64,000 nt of DNA from CAZSLC01 sp964607675 (GTDB lineage Bacteria; Bacteroidota; Bacteroidia; Bacteroidales; UBA932), in the NCBI GenBank assembly GCA_964607675.1, contig CAZSLC010000002.1, positions 1-64,000 of the forward strand, written 5' to 3'. Of this stretch, positions 1 through 7,576 are shown one piece after another; position 1 is the stretch's first letter, and every line of letters begins with the position of its first letter. The notes under the pieces are model-generated. The model worked only from the letters and a program-made list of their open reading frames with translations. It had not been told where the DNA came from and searched no databases. A program made the translations under genes and the position numbers.

Positions 1-80
1 TATTGCTATTTGCAATCGTTAACTTTGCATACCTGGATTTCGGAAAAGTAAAGTACCCACTGAAGAGCAGATTCTTTGGA

Positions 81-175
81 ATAGTCAAGACAGTTTTTAT
101 AATAAAGACCCCTATGTAGTTTTTGAGGCTATTACATACACAAGTATAGTCAAGACAGTTTTTAGAATAAAGACC
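81..175. repeat. 30-bp direct repeat, two copies (81-110, 146-175)
   Basis: The sequence starting ATAGTCAAGACAGTTTTT and ending AATAAAGACC occurs at 81-110 and again at 146-175, with one mismatch (T100 versus G165) and a period of 65 bp. The motif TAAAGACC recurs at the hairpin near 358. Function unknown. Confidence 0.8.
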
Positions 176-358
176 TCGTCCAGATTAAGTGGAGCCTGGT
201 GGGGAGGCTATGGTAAACAACTTTGCATAAACCTGAATATTTGCATGTTGCATATTACTCAATGAGTTGGTTAAAAGTCTTTTTTGAAGTAACGATATTG
301 TGCATACTGACTCCTTACTAATACGAACAACATAGCTCATACAAACTCTTTAAAGCGT

Positions 359-400
359 AAAGACCACCTATTGCAAGTACGATATGCGTGGGTGGTCTTT
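359..400. terminator. Hairpin, possible bidirectional terminator
   Basis: AAAGACCACC (359-368) is the exact reverse complement of GGTGGTCTTT (391-400), giving a 10-bp stem with a 22-nt loop. Neither side has a strong T-run, only TTTA, so it is a weak intrinsic terminator at best. It could serve a gene left of the window or be a repeat-associated structure. Confidence 0.4.
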
Positions 401-433
401 ATGGATGATGATATGGTTCACCTATTGAATATG

Positions 434-587
434 GTGTTGCCTTTAAGGGGCGTTACCGTGGTGTGGCAGTTTATCTATTAATTCTTTAGATGTGTCGCTG
501 CTGTGTTGCCGTTAAAAGGTATTACCATTTAAAGGTGTTGCCGTTTAAATACTTATCCGAGTTAACTCCTTTATGATTAGCACATTT
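434..587. repeat. 154-bp perfect direct repeat, copy 1
   Basis: Identical over 154 bp to 666-819 (offset 232 bp). It contains 3.5 degenerate 16-bp units at 503-558 of the type GTGTTGCC-GTTTAAAT (first half ends TTRCC or TTATCC, second half is TTAAA-rich). No convincing coding potential. The perfect identity implies a recent duplication or ongoing homogenisation. Confidence 0.9.
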
Positions 588-665
588 GAGTTACTATTCA
601 GTGGCGGCAGTGTTTAAAAGGATAAGTGGCTCGTAGTATCTATCTCATTTAGTAGCGTCACCGCT

Positions 666-819
666 GTGTTGCCTTTAAGGGGCGTTACCGTGGTGTGGCA
701 GTTTATCTATTAATTCTTTAGATGTGTCGCTGCTGTGTTGCCGTTAAAAGGTATTACCATTTAAAGGTGTTGCCGTTTAAATACTTATCCGAGTTAACTC
801 CTTTATGATTAGCACATTT
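666..819. repeat. 154-bp perfect direct repeat, copy 2
   Basis: Second copy of 434-587, with the 16-bp units at 735-790. The 78 bp between the copies (588-665) is unique. The copies diverge abruptly at both ends, which suggests a discrete duplicated block. Confidence 0.9.
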
Positions 820-865
820 CAACGATTATCTGGCTACATGTTCATCAGGCTGCCTACATTTAATA

Positions 866-1007
866 GTTTAAATAGCATTACCGTCCATCGGTTATCTACT
901 CAGTTTGTGGATTGCGAGTCCGCTTCTGAGTTTTGGCTCGAACCATGTGGTTTTTGGTGGCATGATATTGCCTGTGTCTGCAATGTCAACGAGCTGTTTC
1001 ATTGATA
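866..1007. repeat. 142-bp direct repeat, copy 1, contains a copy of the DUF1015 3' end
   Basis: Matches 1117-1258 with one mismatch (G883 versus A1134), offset 251 bp. Both begin GTTTAAATAGCATTACC. The second copy lies across the stop codon of the DUF1015 gene, so the first copy is a duplicate of that gene's 3' end plus 26 bp downstream. Confidence 0.9.
892..1007 (-). pseudogene. Duplicated 3' fragment of the DUF1015 gene
   Basis: On the minus strand this encodes the last 37 residues of the adjacent DUF1015 protein, from SMKQLVDIAD to the end, in the same frame and with the same stop codon. There is no upstream coding sequence, so it cannot make a protein on its own. It is a gene fragment left by duplication of the 3' end; near-perfect identity says the event is recent or the copies are homogenised. 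Confidence 0.85.
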
Positions 1008-1050
1008 GCGATTATGGTGTTGATATTATATGGCATCACCAACCGTATAG

Positions 1051-1080
1051 GTTTAAATAGCATTATCGTTTAGCGGTTAT
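1051..1080. repeat. Third, degenerate 30-bp copy of the GTTTAAATAGCATTA motif
   Basis: 26 of 30 bases match 866-895, and it also resembles 1117-1146. It ends in the same GGTTAT that carries the DUF1015 stop codon. Probably a remnant of an older duplication of the gene's end. Confidence 0.6.
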
Positions 1081-1116
1081 ACTATAGGAGATAATGTGAT
1101 AAGACCTACCAATTTC

Positions 1117-1258
1117 GTTTAAATAGCATTACCATCCATCGGTTATCTACTCAGTTTGTGGATTGCGAGTCCGCTTCTGAGTTTTGGCTCGAACCATGTG
1201 GTTTTTGGTGGCATGATATTGCCTGTGTCTGCAATGTCAACGAGCTGTTTCATTGATA
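1117..1258. repeat. 142-bp direct repeat, copy 2, spans the DUF1015 stop codon
   Basis: Parent-like copy of 866-1007. It covers the last codons, the stop (1143-1145) and 26 bp of downstream sequence of the DUF1015 gene. Confidence 0.9.
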
Positions 1259-2387
1259 CAGGATATAGTGCAAATGCTGCTACCATTTCTCCTGAGTCAA
1301 CTCTCTTTTTGAGTTCACCAAGTCCACGGATGCCCCCTACGAAGTCAATTCTTTTTGAGGTACGTAGGTCTTTGATGTCCAATAATTTGTCGAAAATTAG
1401 GTTTGAACATACTGTTACGTCGAGTACTCCAATTGGGTCTTGATCGTTGTAGGTGCCTTTTTTAGCTGTTAGTGAGTACCATTTTCCTCCGATGTACATT
1501 GAGAAGTTGTGAAGTCCAGTTGGGGTGTATATCTCTTTGCCCATCTCTTTTACTTCGAAGTCTTTTCCGAGTTTTTCAATGAATTGGGCAGGTGTCATAC
1601 CGTTAAGGTCTTTTATTACTCTGTTGTAGTCGATGATTTTAAGGTGACTTTCAGGGAATACTACTGACATGAAGAAATTGTATTCTTCATCTCCAGTATG
1701 ATGTGGATTTTGTTTGCGTTTTTCTTCTCCTACTAATGCTGCAGCAGCTGTTCTATGATGACCGTCAGCTACATAGAATGCAGGGATGGTGGCAAAAATC
1801 TCTGTGATGCGTTTGATGTCAGAGTCGTTGTCGATGATCCAGAAGTGATGCCCAAAACCATCGTCAGGAGCTACGAAGTCGTATTCTGGTTTTTTGGTTG
1901 TGTATTTTGATACGATTGCATTGATTTCTGCGTTGTCAGGGTATGCGAAGAATACAGGCTCTAAGTTGGCGTTTTGATTGCGCACGTGTTTCATTCTGTC
2001 TTCTTCTTTGTCTTTACGTGTTAGCTCGTGTTTTTTGATCTTACCTGTCATGTAGTCCTCTGTATTGGCACATAGTACAATACCATATTGAGTGCGCTCA
2101 CCCATGGTTTGTGCATATACATAGTAGTATTCTTTAGGGTCTTGAACTAACCATTTTTTTTCTTGCCATAGTTTGAAGTTCTCTACTGCTTTGTCGTATG
2201 CCTCTTGAGAGTGTTCATCAGCTATTGGGGTAAAATCAATTTCTGGTTTGATGATGTGTAATAGAGATTTTTCACCTGCTTCAGCTTTTGCTTCTGCTGA
2301 GTTGAGTACGTCGTATGGGCGTGATGCCACCTCTTCTACAATAGATTTAGGAGGGCGAATAGCCGCAAATGGTTTAACTTTTACCAT
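1143..2387 (-). CDS. DUF1015 family protein, ParB/SerK-like, in the serine operon
   Basis: About 414 residues. The N-terminal KPFAAIRPP and SRPYDVLNS and the motif ADGHHR (residues 207-212) are typical of DUF1015. The DGHHR element resembles the nucleotide-binding motif of ParB-like free serine kinases (SerK type), and the gene is third in a serC-serA-DUF1015 cluster, so a role in serine metabolism, perhaps as a kinase, is inferred. I chose ATG 2387 (MVKVKPF) because family members start close to KPF; ATG 2399 is possible. A TTG at 2426 is unlikely because it lies in a hairpin loop (2408-2441). The last 37 codons are duplicated at 892-1007. Confidence 0.85.
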   Translation of the reverse strand: MVKVKPFAAIRPPKSIVEEVASRPYDVLNSAEAKAEAGEKSLLHIIKPEIDFTPIADEHSQEAYDKAVENFKLWQEKKWLVQDPKEYYYVYAQTMGERTQYGIVLCANTEDYMTGKIKKHELTRKDKEEDRMKHVRNQNANLEPVFFAYPDNAEINAIVSKYTTKKPEYDFVAPDDGFGHHFWIIDNDSDIKRITEIFATIPAFYVADGHHRTAAAALVGEEKRKQNPHHTGDEEYNFFMSVVFPESHLKIIDYNRVIKDLNGMTPAQFIEKLGKDFEVKEMGKEIYTPTGLHNFSMYIGGKWYSLTAKKGTYNDQDPIGVLDVTVCSNLIFDKLLDIKDLRTSKRIDFVGGIRGLGELKKRVDSGEMVAAFALYPVSMKQLVDIADTGNIMPPKTTWFEPKLRSGLAIHKLSR

Positions 2388-2407
2388 ATCTAATATCATT
2401 AAATTAA

Positions 2408-2441
2408 TTATCGCCTCCCTAAACAATTAAGAAGGCGATAA
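2408..2441 (-). terminator. Hairpin between serA and the DUF1015 gene
   Basis: TTATCGCC (2408-2415) pairs with GGCGATAA (2434-2441), an 8-bp perfect stem with an 18-nt loop. On the minus strand the stem is followed by TTAATTTAATG, without a long T-run. It sits in the serA-DUF1015 gap and ends just upstream of the DUF1015 start. It may be an mRNA-processing or partial-termination element that sets lower expression of the last gene. Confidence 0.5.
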
Positions 2442-2454
2442 AAGTTATTTTTTA

Positions 2455-3372
2455 CTATTTATTTACTTGGAATTTTTTGTTGCCTGTTGCGAAGAAGTCG
2501 CAAATTTGGTTTGCTGCTGCAAGACCTGCGTTTACGTTAGCTTCTTTGGTTTGGGCACCCATTTTCTTAGGAGTTGCAAAGAATCTTACTCCAAATTGTT
2601 TCATATCTTCAAGACTCTCAGGGGCAATGTCTGTGACATATTTAAGGTCTTCTCTCTCTTTGAGTGCTTTGATAACTCCAGCTTCGTCGATAACTTCTTT
2701 ACGTGCGGTGTTTACTAAACATCCACCCTTAGGCATTTTTGTAAGGAGGTCATATCCGATTGACCCTTTTGTTTGAGGTGTAGCTGGGATGTGAAGAGAT
2801 ACGAAGTCTGATTTCGAGTAAAGTTCATTGAGGTCCTTTGCTACGATAACTCCCTCTTGCTCCATTGCTTGGGCTGGAACGAATGGGTCAAATGCCATGA
2901 TTTTCATGCCGAAACCTCTTGCAAGGCCTGCAACAAGACGTCCTACGTGGCCATAAGCTTGGATACCAAGGGTTTTTCCTTTAAGCTCTGTGCCAGTTTC
3001 AGGTGTTAGTTGGGTACGTGACATAAATACCATTAGGCAAAGTGCCAATTCAGCAACTGCGTTTGAGTTTTGGCCAGGGGTATTCATTGCAACGATGTTG
3101 TGAGCTGTGCATGCTGCAAGGTCAAGGTTGTCAAAACCTGCGCCAGCGCGAACAACGATTTTTAGTTTTTTACCTGCTTCAACAACTTCTTTGGTCACTT
3201 TGTCTGAGCGAACGATGAGAGCATCAGCATCAGCTACTGCTTCATAAAACTGTTTAACGTCTGTGTATTTTTCAAGTGCTGCAAATGTATGACCTGCTTT
3301 TTCAACGATTGAGCGGATGCCATCAACAGCTACTTTTGAGAAAGGTTTCTCGGTTGCTATTAATACTTTCAT
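2455..3372 (-). CDS. serA: D-3-phosphoglycerate dehydrogenase, short Bacteroidota type
   Basis: 305 residues. Oxidises 3-phosphoglycerate to 3-phosphohydroxypyruvate with NAD, the first step of serine synthesis in the cytosol. The Rossmann glycine motif is LGIQAYGHVGR (residues 135-145) and the catalytic Arg is R224 in NTARKEV. There is no C-terminal ACT or ASB regulatory domain, so serine feedback through ACT is not expected. The position where most SerA proteins have the catalytic His (TPHxGAST) reads ATPKKMGAQT here (Lys269/270), a variant I recall from the Bacteroidota/Entamoeba lineage of the enzyme. It lies 9 bp downstream of serC. Confidence 0.95.
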   Translation of the reverse strand: MKVLIATEKPFSKVAVDGIRSIVEKAGHTFAALEKYTDVKQFYEAVADADALIVRSDKVTKEVVEAGKKLKIVVRAGAGFDNLDLAACTAHNIVAMNTPGQNSNAVAELALCLMVFMSRTQLTPETGTELKGKTLGIQAYGHVGRLVAGLARGFGMKIMAFDPFVPAQAMEQEGVIVAKDLNELYSKSDFVSLHIPATPQTKGSIGYDLLTKMPKGGCLVNTARKEVIDEAGVIKALKEREDLKYVTDIAPESLEDMKQFGVRFFATPKKMGAQTKEANVNAGLAAANQICDFFATGNKKFQVNK

Positions 3373-3381
3373 GTTGTTATA

Positions 3382-4455
3382 TTATTTATGTAATTTTTCA
3401 AATTCTTGCATGCAAGCTACAAGAGCTTCGATAGCTTCAACAGGGCAAGCATTGTATGTAGAGGCACGGAATCCACCAACTGAACGGTGTCCTTTAATAC
3501 CTACCATACCTCTTTCTTTTGCAAATGTCATGAACTCGTCTTGAAGGGCCTCTTTTCCTTCAGCCATTACGAAGCAGATGTTCATTAGTGAGCGGTCCTC
3601 TTTAGCTGCTGTACCTCTGAACATTGAGTTTCTGTCAATTTCATTGTAAAGAATAGCTGCTTTCTTTTTGTTGTGTTCGTACATTTTTGCAAGACCACCT
3701 TGAGCTTTAACCCATTTAAGAGTTTCGTTCATAACGAAAATAGAGAATACAGGAGGGGTGTTGAACATTGATTCACCTTCTATGTGTGTTCTGTAGTCTA
3801 ACATTGTAGGGATATAGCGTGATACTTTACCAAGAATTTCGTCTTTAACGATTACGAATACTGTACCTGCAGGACCTACGTTCTTTTGTGCACCACCATA
3901 GATAAGTGCGTATTTGCTAACGTCCACAGGACGGCTCATGATGTCAGATGACATATCAGCTACCAAGTTAACAGGGCAGTTGATGTCTTCGTGGATTTCT
4001 GTTCCGTAAATAGTGTTGTTAGTGGTGATATGGAAATAGTCGATGTCTGTAGGGATTTCGTATCCTTTAGGGATATAGCAGAATGTTTTGTCTGCTGATG
4101 ATGCAATAGCGTATGCGTTGCCAAGGGCTTTAGCCTCTTTAAGAGCTTTCTTAGCCCATACACCTGTTTCTAAGTATGCAGCTTTGTTTTCAAGAAGGTT
4201 CATAGCTACATATAGAAATTGGAGAGATGCACCACCACCAAGGAATAGAACGCTATATCCTTCAGGGATGTTGAGTAACTCTTTCCAAAGTGAACGGCAC
4301 TCGTCCATTACAGCTTCCCACTCTTTACTTCTGTGAGAAACACTGATAACTGACATACCTGTCCCTTTAAAATCTTTTAATGCTTCTATAGCAGCGTCAA
4401 TAGCTGGTTGTGGAAGAACGCAAGGACCTGCGTTAAAGTTGTAAGCTTTTTTCAT
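3382..4455 (-). CDS. serC: Phosphoserine aminotransferase
   Basis: 357 residues, PLP-dependent. Converts 3-phosphohydroxypyruvate and glutamate to O-phosphoserine. Typical features are the start YNFNAGPCVLP, the phosphate-binding stretch GGGASLQF (residues 73-80), and the PLP lysine K191 in YGGAQKNVGPAG. First gene of the serC-serA-DUF1015 operon, with its own promoter at 4500-4530. No serB-like phosphatase is nearby. Confidence 0.97.
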   Translation of the reverse strand: MKKAYNFNAGPCVLPQPAIDAAIEALKDFKGTGMSVISVSHRSKEWEAVMDECRSLWKELLNIPEGYSVLFLGGGASLQFLYVAMNLLENKAAYLETGVWAKKALKEAKALGNAYAIASSADKTFCYIPKGYEIPTDIDYFHITTNNTIYGTEIHEDINCPVNLVADMSSDIMSRPVDVSKYALIYGGAQKNVGPAGTVFVIVKDEILGKVSRYIPTMLDYRTHIEGESMFNTPPVFSIFVMNETLKWVKAQGGLAKMYEHNKKKAAILYNEIDRNSMFRGTAAKEDRSLMNICFVMAEGKEALQDEFMTFAKERGMVGIKGHRSVGGFRASTYNACPVEAIEALVACMQEFEKLHK

Positions 4456-4499
4456 ATATTTTAATTATTATTTAAAAATTGGTTTAAAAAATTATCTGT

Positions 4500-4530
4500 C
4501 AAAGGTAAAAACTTTTATGAAGTTAAGCAA
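4500..4530 (-). promoter_or_regulatory. Promoter of serC operon
   Basis: On the minus strand TTG (4530-4528), 20 nt, then TACCTTTG (4507-4500), a good match to the Bacteroidota consensus TTG/TAnnTTTG. The ATG follows 44 nt downstream. It overlaps the end of pyrI region, so serC can be transcribed apart from pyrBI. Confidence 0.7.
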
Positions 4531-4531
4531 T

Positions 4532-5005
4532 TTATCTGTTATTACTTACAATTTTTAAATTGTCACTTTCGGTAATTTTCTCGCAGTAATTGCACAATAG
4601 AGAAATGGTCCCATCTTCTATTATAGTGGTGAACTTTGTCTCAATATTTTGGTGATTAGTAACGCACATAGGATTCATACATTTTGCAATTCCTTTTATC
4701 TCTTTTGGTATTGAGATGATTTTCTTTTCAATTACTTCAAAATTCTGTATAATGTTTACACTCGCATTTGGTGCTATGAGTGATACTTTATTTAATTCAT
4801 CATCCTTAAAAAATCTCTCTGATACTTTAATAATTCCTTTTTTACCCAGTGATTTGCTATCAAGATTTATGCCGATTGTAACTGGATTGGTACATTCCCA
4901 TATGTGAAGTATGTCGATTACTTTGAATACTTGTTCAGAGGGGATGTGGTCAAGTACTGTCCCGTTTTTGATAGCACTGACTTTGAGTTGTTTTTCGTTA
5001 TCCAT
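4532..5005 (-). CDS. pyrI: Aspartate carbamoyltransferase regulatory chain
   Basis: 157 residues. Regulatory subunit that binds nucleotide effectors (CTP/ATP) and joins PyrB trimers into the holoenzyme. The C-terminal zinc domain is intact, with Cys109, Cys114, Cys138 and Cys141 in the C-x4-C...C-x2-C arrangement. The start MDNEKQLKVSAIKNGTVLDH fits the family. It follows pyrB by 5 bp, so the subunits are co-translated. Confidence 0.97.
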   Translation of the reverse strand: MDNEKQLKVSAIKNGTVLDHIPSEQVFKVIDILHIWECTNPVTIGINLDSKSLGKKGIIKVSERFFKDDELNKVSLIAPNASVNIIQNFEVIEKKIISIPKEIKGIAKCMNPMCVTNHQNIETKFTTIIEDGTISLLCNYCEKITESDNLKIVSNNR

Positions 5006-5010
5006 AATTG

Positions 5011-5916
5011 TTATCTTTTTCCTAATAGGTATGAAATGATGGCCATTCTTACATAAACACCGTTTTCTGCCTGTTTGAAATAGTAAGCGTATGGAGTTTC
5101 ATCTACATCGGATGCTATCTCTTGAAGTCTCGGTAGAGGGTGGAGTATTTTCATGTTGGGCTTTACCCTTGAGAGCATATTTGCTTTGAGGCTATACACA
5201 TTTTTGACTTTTTCGTATTCTATAGGATCTGTAAATCTCTCTTGTTGGATACGTGTCATGTAGAGAATATCTGTATCGTTGATATGCTCCATTAGATCAG
5301 TTGTCTCTTTAAATGGTATGTGGCAGCCCTTGAGGAATGTTTTGTATTCTTGTGGCATCATCAGCTCATCTGGGGAGGTGAAGGTGAAAGTGGGGGAGAA
5401 ATGGGATAATGCCTGTAGCAGAGAGTGAACGGTGCGTCCATATTTTAGATCACCTACCATGTTGATATTGATGTTGTCTATTCTACCTTGGGTTTGTTTT
5501 ATAGAGTAGAGGTCGAGCAATGTCTGTGTAGGGTGTTGGTTGGCTCCGTCTCCAGCATTGATGACAGGTACGGATGCCACTTCAGAGGCATATCTTGCAC
5601 TCCCTTCTAGGGGGTTGCGCATGACAATTAGGTCTGCATAGTTGGAAACCATCTTAATAGTGTCTTTGAGGCTTTCACCTTTTTTGACACTTGTGTTCCC
5701 TGCGTCTGGGAATCCGATTACCCTTGCGCCCAATCTGTTTGAGGCAGTTTCGAAACTCAATCTTGTTCTGGTGGATGGTTCAAAGAAAATGCAGGCAATT
5801 ACTTTGTCGTTCAGAAAAGTTTGAGATTTTTGTTTTTCAAATTCGGTAGCTACTTCGAGGATGTGCTCTATTTCATCCTTGGTAAAATCTTGAATTGAAA
5901 TTAAACTCTTTGGCAT
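5011..5916 (-). CDS. pyrB: Aspartate carbamoyltransferase catalytic chain
   Basis: 301 residues. Condenses carbamoyl phosphate with aspartate, the committed step of pyrimidine synthesis. The carbamoyl-phosphate motif STRTR is at residues 48-52, HPTQ at 128-131, and the C-terminal substrate loop HPLPR is present. It sits 4 bp after the YigZ-like gene, so the transcript probably starts upstream of that gene at about 6540. Confidence 0.97.
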   Translation of the reverse strand: MPKSLISIQDFTKDEIEHILEVATEFEKQKSQTFLNDKVIACIFFEPSTRTRLSFETASNRLGARVIGFPDAGNTSVKKGESLKDTIKMVSNYADLIVMRNPLEGSARYASEVASVPVINAGDGANQHPTQTLLDLYSIKQTQGRIDNININMVGDLKYGRTVHSLLQALSHFSPTFTFTSPDELMMPQEYKTFLKGCHIPFKETTDLMEHINDTDILYMTRIQQERFTDPIEYEKVKNVYSLKANMLSRVKPNMKILHPLPRLQEIASDVDETPYAYYFKQAENGVYVRMAIISYLLGKR

Positions 5917-5920
5917 GTGT

Positions 5921-6538
5921 TTATTGGTTGATTGTTATTGTTGCTATATCTTTTATTGACTCAATGAATTTCTCCTCGTACAACAAGCGGATGTTTGCTT
6001 CGATGATACATTCGTTGTCAAATAGTTGCTTTTTGGGTACTATTTCGAACTCTTTTATCCTCTTCATGATGGTGTTAATATCTTGATAACCAAATCGTAT
6101 AGTATATGAATTAAATGCTGTTTTAGTGATAATCTCGGCATTGGAGATGGCATCCGCCGCCGCACTTTTATATGCCTTAATCAGCCCTGGTACCCCTAGT
6201 TTGATCCCTCCGAAATACCTGACGACAACTATTAATATGTCGCTTAGTTCGTTGGATAGGAGTTGCCCTTGGATGGGCCTGCCAGCAGTAGAAGAGGGTT
6301 CACCATCATCATTGATGCGCCATGTCTCTCCGTTGCGTCCGAGTCGATATGCAAAACAATGATGTCTCGCATCAAAATATTCCTTTTTAATATTGGAAAG
6401 AATCTCCTTTATCTCCTCTTCGCTCTCCACGGGGTAGGCCAATGAGATAAACTTGCTCCCATTGTCCTTGTACAATCCCTTGGACTGTGATGAGATGCTT
6501 TTGTATTGATCTGAAACTGGTTGGCTTTTATTCTCCAT
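5921..6538 (-). CDS. YigZ / IMPACT (UPF0029) family protein
   Basis: About 205 residues. The N-terminal UPF0029 fold carries the family motifs HHCFAYRLG, NDDGEPSSTAG and VVRYFGGIKLG; the C-terminal 70 residues fit DUF1949. The family is conserved in bacteria and related to eukaryotic IMPACT; its bacterial biochemical role is not settled. ATG 6538 (MENKSQ) is preferred: a longer reading would need TTG at 6550, which lies inside the likely -7 element (6548-6555). Probably the first gene of the transcript with pyrBI. Confidence 0.9.
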   Translation of the reverse strand: MENKSQPVSDQYKSISSQSKGLYKDNGSKFISLAYPVESEEEIKEILSNIKKEYFDARHHCFAYRLGRNGETWRINDDGEPSSTAGRPIQGQLLSNELSDILIVVVRYFGGIKLGVPGLIKAYKSAAADAISNAEIITKTAFNSYTIRFGYQDINTIMKRIKEFEIVPKKQLFDNECIIEANIRLLYEEKFIESIKDIATITINQ

Positions 6539-6547
6539 TTCAGATGC

Positions 6548-6555
6548 CAAAGATA
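6548..6555 (-). promoter_or_regulatory. -7 element upstream of the yigZ-like gene/pyrBI
   Basis: Minus-strand TATCTTTG matches TAnnTTTG exactly and lies 9 nt upstream of ATG 6538, implying a very short leader. No clear TTG was found about 20 nt upstream. The divergent gene begins at 6579, so both promoters share about 40 bp. Confidence 0.5.
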
Positions 6556-6578
6556 TAAAAAAATATTATCTTCGCTAT

Positions 6579-7559
6579 ATGGAACAATATATAAAATTAG
6601 GTGAAAAATTGTCTTCTTGGCTTGATGGTAAAATGGAGTGGTCGAAGATGGAAAGTGCAGTGGAGGTCTCTCAGAGGGATAATCCCTTCTTTCTTGCTCA
6701 AATGCAGCGATATGCCCTTAGAGAGATTGCTGCCTCTTTTCTGAATCTGGAGACACTACGAGGATTGGAGTTCGGTAGGGCAAAGGGTAAATCAGTAGGT
6801 GTTGTCTGTGCAGGAAATATACCAGCAGTGGGTTTTTTAGATATTTTTGCCCCCCTTGTAAGTGGAGCTACCGTCAAAGTGAAACTCTCTTCAAAGGATC
6901 TCCATATCTTGCCCCTTCTTTTTCCAGAAAATGAGTTTAATGTGAAATATCTCTCCAGCGAAGAGTTTGAAGGTGAGGCATTTGATGCCTTGATTACGAT
7001 GGGTGGTAAAGTTGCCTCCGATTATTTCAATAAGAGGTATGCAAATATTCCGAGGGTGGTGCGTGGAAGTCGCCAGAGTGGTGCCATTATACGAGGGGAT
7101 GAGTCTTCATCTCAGTTGGAGGGCTTGGCAGGGGATATGTTGCTCTATTTCGGGCTTGGCTGCAGAAGTGTATCTTTTATCTTTGTTCCGCAGGGGTACG
7201 ATTTTACGCCGTTAGGGGATGCTTTGAAATCGTGGTTTCCCAAGCATGGAATGCATATTCCAACGATTTTTAAAAATAATTATCTCCGTTGCAGGGCTGT
7301 GGGTACCCTTAATGATGTTGAGATGGTGGATGCATCTGTGGTGATTTTGATGGTCGAGAAGGGGGAAGTGATGGGCACTCCTCAGATTGGAAGTGTTTCT
7401 ATTCGTTTTTACTCTTCTGATAGTGAAATAAATAGTTTTTTATTGGAAAACAGAGGTCACATTCAGAAAATTTATACTAACTTTGGTACTGCACAATCGC
7501 CTTCTGTCGATGATTTCCCCGATGAAGTCGATGTTTTTGAATTTTTAAAAAATTTATAA
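6579..7559 (+). CDS. Acyl-CoA reductase, LuxC-like family
   Basis: 326 residues with an aldehyde-dehydrogenase-like fold. The nucleotide-binding segment GVVCAGNIPAVG spans residues 74-85. Cys195 in YFGLGCRSVSF is the likely acyl-thioester nucleophile. The family reduces activated acyl groups to aldehydes; in non-luminous Bacteroidota the substrate is unknown. First gene of a plus-strand run with a PRiA4_ORF3 gene and miaA. No lux genes are present, so luminescence is not implied. Confidence 0.8.
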   Translation: MEQYIKLGEKLSSWLDGKMEWSKMESAVEVSQRDNPFFLAQMQRYALREIAASFLNLETLRGLEFGRAKGKSVGVVCAGNIPAVGFLDIFAPLVSGATVKVKLSSKDLHILPLLFPENEFNVKYLSSEEFEGEAFDALITMGGKVASDYFNKRYANIPRVVRGSRQSGAIIRGDESSSQLEGLAGDMLLYFGLGCRSVSFIFVPQGYDFTPLGDALKSWFPKHGMHIPTIFKNNYLRCRAVGTLNDVEMVDASVVILMVEKGEVMGTPQIGSVSIRFYSSDSEINSFLLENRGHIQKIYTNFGTAQSPSVDDFPDEVDVFEFLKNL

Positions 7560-7576
7560 TTTTTAAAATTATCGTT

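Larger units (their letters stand above)
1..433. other. Non-coding stretch with a short direct repeat and a hairpin
   Basis: I see no plausible gene here. It contains a 30-bp direct repeat (81-110 and 146-175), a 10-bp-stem hairpin (359-400), and TAACTTTG at 20-27, which fits the -7 element TAnnTTTG and could be a promoter reading rightwards. With 434-1142 it forms the only gene-free stretch longer than 300 bases in the window. It may be the edge of a rearranged or repeat-rich locus continuing to the left. Confidence 0.6.

Noticed and set aside
434..819. Direct repeats as a CRISPR array
   Set aside because: Only two 154-bp copies with one spacer-like segment; no short regular repeats and no cas genes.
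805..1005. 66-residue plus-strand open frame
   Set aside because: It reads antisense through the duplicated DUF1015 3' end; no start context or homology.
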